Assembly: GCF_025822605.1 (NCBI RefSeq) | Contig: NZ_JACKTY010000046.1 | Location: 38,277-102,276, forward strand | DNA length: 64,000 nucleotides | Origin: Mycolicibacterium komossense | GTDB lineage: Bacteria; Actinomycetota; Actinomycetes; Mycobacteriales; Mycobacteriaceae | Direction of reading: 5' to 3' | Shown: positions 60,971 through 64,000 of the stretch, piece by piece | Layout of the letters: every line of letters begins with the position of its first letter | Numbering within the stretch: position 1 is the first letter of the stretch | Made by a program: the position numbers and the translations under genes | Notes under the pieces: generated by a model | Database searches by the model: none | What the model was told of the DNA's origin: nothing | The model's input: the letters and a program-made list of their open reading frames with translations, nothing else

Positions 60971-61786
60971 TCAGCGCGCGGGTTTGAGCTTTCCGCGCTG
61001 GCCGTCACGGTTGCGCTCGAAGACGAGCCGCAGCCCGTTGAGGGTCAGATGCCGGTCGTACTGTGCAGGCGTGCGCAGATCGGGGAGCAGCAGCGGTGCG
61101 GTGTGCCCGGTGGCAACCACCACGATATCGTCGCCGGCGAATCCGTCGACGTCTTCCCGGATCCGCCGGACGATGCCGTCGACCAGCCCGGCGAAGCCGA
61201 ATACCGCTCCCGCCTGCATACACTCGACGGTGTTCTTGCCGATCACCGATCTGGGCCTGGTGAGCTCGACGCGCCGCAGTGCTGCCGAGCGCGCCGCCGC
61301 GGCGTCCGAGGACACCTGGATGCCCGGCGCGATGGCCCCACCGAGGAACTCGCCTTTGGCCGACACCACGTCGACACAGATCGACGATCCGAAGTCCACC
61401 ACGATGGCTGCGGTGCCGTAACGGTGAAAGGCAGCCAGGCAGTTGACAATACGATCGGCGCCGACCTCTTTCGGATTGTCCACCAGAAGTGGGATCCCGG
61501 TGCGGACACCAGGCTCGATCAATACGTGCGGGACCGACGGCCAGTATTGGTCGAGCATCACTCTGACCTCGTGCAGCACCGAGGGAACGGTGGACAGGCC
61601 GACCGCCCCGGTCAGCCGTTCGGAGTCATCACCGATCAAACCGTCGATGGTCAGCGCGAGTTCGTCTGCGGTGACTTCGGGTTCGGTGCGAATCCGCCAC
61701 TGCTGCACGACTTTCGCGTGCTCCCCCGAGCCGGAGATCAGCCCGACGACGGTGTGCGTGTTTCGGACGTCAATGGCGAGGAGCAT
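60971..61786 (-). CDS. coaX: Type III pantothenate kinase
   Basis: ASKHA-fold kinase of 271 residues, orthologue of Rv3600c, first step of CoA synthesis. Phosphate 1 motif MLLAIDVRNTHTVVGL, TGIPLLVDNPKEVGADRIVN and VVDFGSSICVDVVSAKGEFLGGAIAPGI are clear. In the phosphate 2 strand FGSS replaces the usual FGTA/FGTS. The gene follows panC after only 3 bp, leaving no room for panD. In M. tuberculosis CoaA rather than CoaX is the functional kinase, so its activity is uncertain. Confidence 0.93.
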   Translation of the reverse strand: MLLAIDVRNTHTVVGLISGSGEHAKVVQQWRIRTEPEVTADELALTIDGLIGDDSERLTGAVGLSTVPSVLHEVRVMLDQYWPSVPHVLIEPGVRTGIPLLVDNPKEVGADRIVNCLAAFHRYGTAAIVVDFGSSICVDVVSAKGEFLGGAIAPGIQVSSDAAAARSAALRRVELTRPRSVIGKNTVECMQAGAVFGFAGLVDGIVRRIREDVDGFAGDDIVVVATGHTAPLLLPDLRTPAQYDRHLTLNGLRLVFERNRDGQRGKLKPAR

Positions 61787-61789
61787 TTA

Positions 61790-62710
61790 TCAGTTCCTCC
61801 AAGGCATTTCGGGATGCCCGGCCAGCCTCGGGTTGCCCCCACCGAGGTCGACGGCGATGTTGTCCAGCAGTCGGGTGGTACCCAGCCGCACGGCGACGAG
61901 CAGCCGCCCCGGCCCCGCCGCCGGTGACGGTTCCAACCCAGGACCGCGAGCCTCCAGGTAATCAACTTCGATCGCCGGAACCTCCTCTAGCACTGCCCGC
62001 GCGGCACTGACCGCCGCTTCGGGCCCCTGGGCAGCGGCGTACTTGCCGGCCAGTAGGGCCGCCGACAAGGCGATGGCCTGTTCACGCTGCTCGGCATCGA
62101 GGTAGCGATTGCGCGACGACATGGCCAGCCCGTCGGATTCCCGTTCGATCGGCACCCCGACGATGCCCGTGTCGATATTGAGGTCGGCAACCATCTGCCG
62201 GATCAGGACCAGCTGCTGGTAGTCCTTCTCCCCGAAGAACGCGCGGTCCGGACGCACGATCTGCAGGAGTTTCATAACCACGGTCAACATGCCCGCGAAA
62301 TGTGTTGGCCGCGAAGATCCTTCGAGGTCGGCCCCCAATACTCCAGGATGCACCGACGTGCGCGGTCCGTCCGGATACATCGCCGCGGCAGTCGGCGTGA
62401 ACGCGATCTCGACGTTTTCGCTGCGCAGCAGTTCGAGATCGGCGTCGAGAGTGCGCGGGTAGGCGTCGAGGTCCTCGGTCGGCCCGAACTGCAGAGGGTT
62501 GACGAAGATCGACACCACCACAACGGATCCGGGCACGCGGTTGGCCGCCCGGACCAGCGCGAGATGCCCGTCGTGCAGGGCGCCCATTGTCGGCACCAGC
62601 ATCACCCGTCGGCCGGTGTGCCGCAGTGCCCTGGTGACCTCGGCGACGGCGGCCGGTGACGGGTACACGTTGAGCTGGCCGGCCTGAAACTTCGATGACA
62701 TCGGCTTCAC
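61790..62710 (-). CDS. panC: Pantoate-beta-alanine ligase
   Basis: Last step of pantothenate synthesis, 306 residues, orthologue of Rv3602c. The HIGH-like motif is PTMGALHDGHLALVRAA, with SIFVNPLQFGPTEDLDAYPRT, GEKDYQQLVLIRQMVADLN and the KMSKS-like SDGLAMSSRN. GTG at 62710 overlaps the upstream stop (GTGA). An ATG at 62701 is also in frame. Confidence 0.95.
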   Translation of the reverse strand: MKPMSSKFQAGQLNVYPSPAAVAEVTRALRHTGRRVMLVPTMGALHDGHLALVRAANRVPGSVVVVSIFVNPLQFGPTEDLDAYPRTLDADLELLRSENVEIAFTPTAAAMYPDGPRTSVHPGVLGADLEGSSRPTHFAGMLTVVMKLLQIVRPDRAFFGEKDYQQLVLIRQMVADLNIDTGIVGVPIERESDGLAMSSRNRYLDAEQREQAIALSAALLAGKYAAAQGPEAAVSAARAVLEEVPAIEVDYLEARGPGLEPSPAAGPGRLLVAVRLGTTRLLDNIAVDLGGGNPRLAGHPEMPWRN

Positions 62711-63618
62711 CGCGCCAGCACCTCGAAGACGGATGCCGGCGCGTGCGATCGCTGCGCGGTGCGCAGTGCGACGGCCCGATATGCCTCGGCGAGTTCTGGA
62801 TCGAGGTCGCCGAGCGCGGCGAGGTGGCCGGCGACGGCCACGGCATCGCCGCGGGCCACCGGGCCGGTGAGTGCGCCTTGCCCGCGGCGCAGGGTGTTTT
62901 CCAGTGCCGCCCGGGCCAGCGGGGCGATGACGCGTTCGGCGATACCGCCGGGGTTGTCTCCCACCAATTCCTGCCCCAGCAGTTCCTGGCCGGCCAGCGC
63001 CGCACGCAGTGCCTCCAATGCGTCGGCCACCACGGTGACGATGTGGTTGCTCGCGTGGGCCAGTGCCGCGTGATACAGCGTCCGGTCCCGTTCGCGGACC
63101 CCGACGGGCTCGCCGCCGATTTCCAGGACCAACGACTGCGCTATCGCGTACCCGATCTCGTCGGCCGCGGTGACCCCGAAGCAGGTGTCGGCCAGCCGGA
63201 CGATGTCTTCGTCACCACCGGTGAAAGTCATCGCGGGATGGATCGCCAGCGGAATGCAGCCCTGCTCGGCCAGCGGAGCGAGCACTGCGACGCCGTTGGC
63301 CCCGGAGGTGTGCGCGACGATCGTTCCCGGTTTCACCGACGATGTCGCCGCCAGCCCGGTGACCAGCGACGCCAGTTCGGCGTCGGGAACGGCGAGCAGC
63401 AGCAGCTCGGAATGGTCGGCGACCTCGTGGACAGGCAGCACCGGCGTATCGGGCAGCCGGCGCTCGGCGCGGGTCCGCGATTCGGTCGAGATGGCGCTGC
63501 AGGCGACCACGACGTGCTCGGCACGTTCGAGTGCGACGCCGAGCGCCGTGCCCACCCGGCCCGCCGAGATGATTCCCACCTTCAACCGGGCAGGACGGAT
63601 TCCACCGGGAGTCCCCAC
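62707..63618 (-). CDS. Rossmann-like/DUF2520 protein, Rv3603c-like
   Basis: A 303-residue protein. The N-terminal Rossmann domain is KVGIISAGRVGTALGVALERA, and the C-terminal helical DUF2520 region contains LYHAALAHASNHIVTVVADALEAL. The layout resembles NADP-dependent ketopantoate-type and 6-phosphogluconate-like dehydrogenases. In mycobacteria it precedes panC and overlaps it by 4 nt, so a role in pantothenate metabolism is possible, such as the ketopantoate step, but unproven. GTG start at 63618. Confidence 0.88.
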   Translation of the reverse strand: MGTPGGIRPARLKVGIISAGRVGTALGVALERAEHVVVACSAISTESRTRAERRLPDTPVLPVHEVADHSELLLLAVPDAELASLVTGLAATSSVKPGTIVAHTSGANGVAVLAPLAEQGCIPLAIHPAMTFTGGDEDIVRLADTCFGVTAADEIGYAIAQSLVLEIGGEPVGVRERDRTLYHAALAHASNHIVTVVADALEALRAALAGQELLGQELVGDNPGGIAERVIAPLARAALENTLRRGQGALTGPVARGDAVAVAGHLAALGDLDPELAEAYRAVALRTAQRSHAPASVFEVLAR

Positions 63619-63712
63619 GCAGACGACCTCGCTGACGTCATCGATTCGTTCCGGTCCGCTCAGATCGGGTACCGGACGGTCGGACCAAACTGTAGCTCAA
63701 GCGGCCGACGCC

Positions 63713-64000
63713 TCAGTCCTCGCGGCGCCGCCGCCCGCCGGTCCTGGCCGCCCCGGCTTGCAGCCGCGCCAGCAATTCCGCTGCGGGGGTGCCGCCGGGC
63801 TTGCCGTCGGACTCGTCGGCAGACTCGGCCGCTTCGGTGTTCAGGGCCTCCTGGACCTCCGCATCGCTGCGGTGCCGCGGCGCGGGTGGGGTCTCCGCCC
63901 GGGGCGGTGCCGGCTGCGGAGGAGTGGGTGCCGGCGAGGCCACCGGCGCCGGGGCGGGCGCCAGCCGCGGGCCAGGGGCACCTTCGGCCGCCGACGAGTG
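63713..64000 (-). CDS. Proline/alanine/arginine-rich protein, C-terminal part (Rv3604c-like; 5' end outside window)
   Basis: The last 95 codons of a larger gene. The visible part is low-complexity (LAPAPAPVASPAPTPPQPAP) followed by a short charged segment (DAEVQEALNTEAAESADESD) and a basic end GGRRRRED. By position it matches the tail of Rv3604c, a conserved membrane protein rich in Ala, Arg and Pro; its transmembrane part would lie beyond the window. Confidence 0.75.
   Translation of the reverse strand, partial: HSSAAEGAPGPRLAPAPAPVASPAPTPPQPAPPRAETPPAPRHRSDAEVQEALNTEAAESADESDGKPGGTPAAELLARLQAGAARTGGRRRRED

Overview
The window is a high-GC mycobacterial chromosome segment, most likely from a fast-growing Mycolicibacterium. 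The protein sequences, and a gene order that follows M. tuberculosis H37Rv from Rv3545c (cyp125) to Rv3604c, support this. There are no tRNA, rRNA, insertion sequence, prophage or CRISPR elements. Most starts are ATG or GTG, and many neighbouring genes overlap by 1 or 4 nt, so long operons are expected.

Positions 1-30500 carry the distal half of the cholesterol catabolic cluster. cyp125, fadA5, hsaABCD, kshB and fadE34 handle side-chain and A/B-ring degradation and sit beside KstR operators (palindrome TnnAACnnGTTnnA). The two SDR genes, echA20, ipdABC, fadA6, kstR2, ipdF, fadE30, fadD3 and fadE31-33 handle the C/D-ring propionate HIP and lie around three KstR2 operators (AnCAAGnnCTTGnT). Both TetR repressor genes, kstR2 and kstR, are present. 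Compared with H37Rv, fdxB and Rv3555c are replaced by a satD/membrane-protein pair with its own operator array. PPE64 is absent, and nat is replaced by a lysophospholipase-like gene and a small secreted protein.

Positions 30500-38900 hold a trehalose-phosphatase gene, a LacI regulator, a zinc-type ABC transporter (znuACB) behind a Zur-like palindrome, and a divergent operon with pxpA, a metallo-beta-lactamase-fold protein, an ArsB-type permease and an alpha/beta hydrolase. Positions 38900-48800 are housekeeping: the operon carD-ispD-ispF-cysS-rlmB, then lpqE, radA, disA, a proline-rich membrane protein, canB and mutY.

Positions 48800-64000 contain a GlxA-type regulator divergent from a small membrane protein, the heme-degrading mhuD, lpqF, a cobalamin-riboswitch operon (cbtB-cbtA-histidine phosphatase), ybjQ, clpC1, lsr2, lysS, a PLP fold-type III enzyme, coaX, panC, a DUF2520-type dehydrogenase and the end of a proline-rich protein. 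panD, which lies between panC and coaX in H37Rv, is missing here.

The least explained structure is the satD locus (9847-11283). Three identical-geometry palindromes spaced exactly 28 bp apart cover the promoter and first codons of a protein that looks like a degenerate class III nucleotidyl-cyclase domain fused to a helix-turn-helix, with an overlapping multi-pass membrane gene. The SHA-motif phosphatase in the B12-riboswitch operon and the dispersed 50-bp palindromic repeat are the next most interesting.
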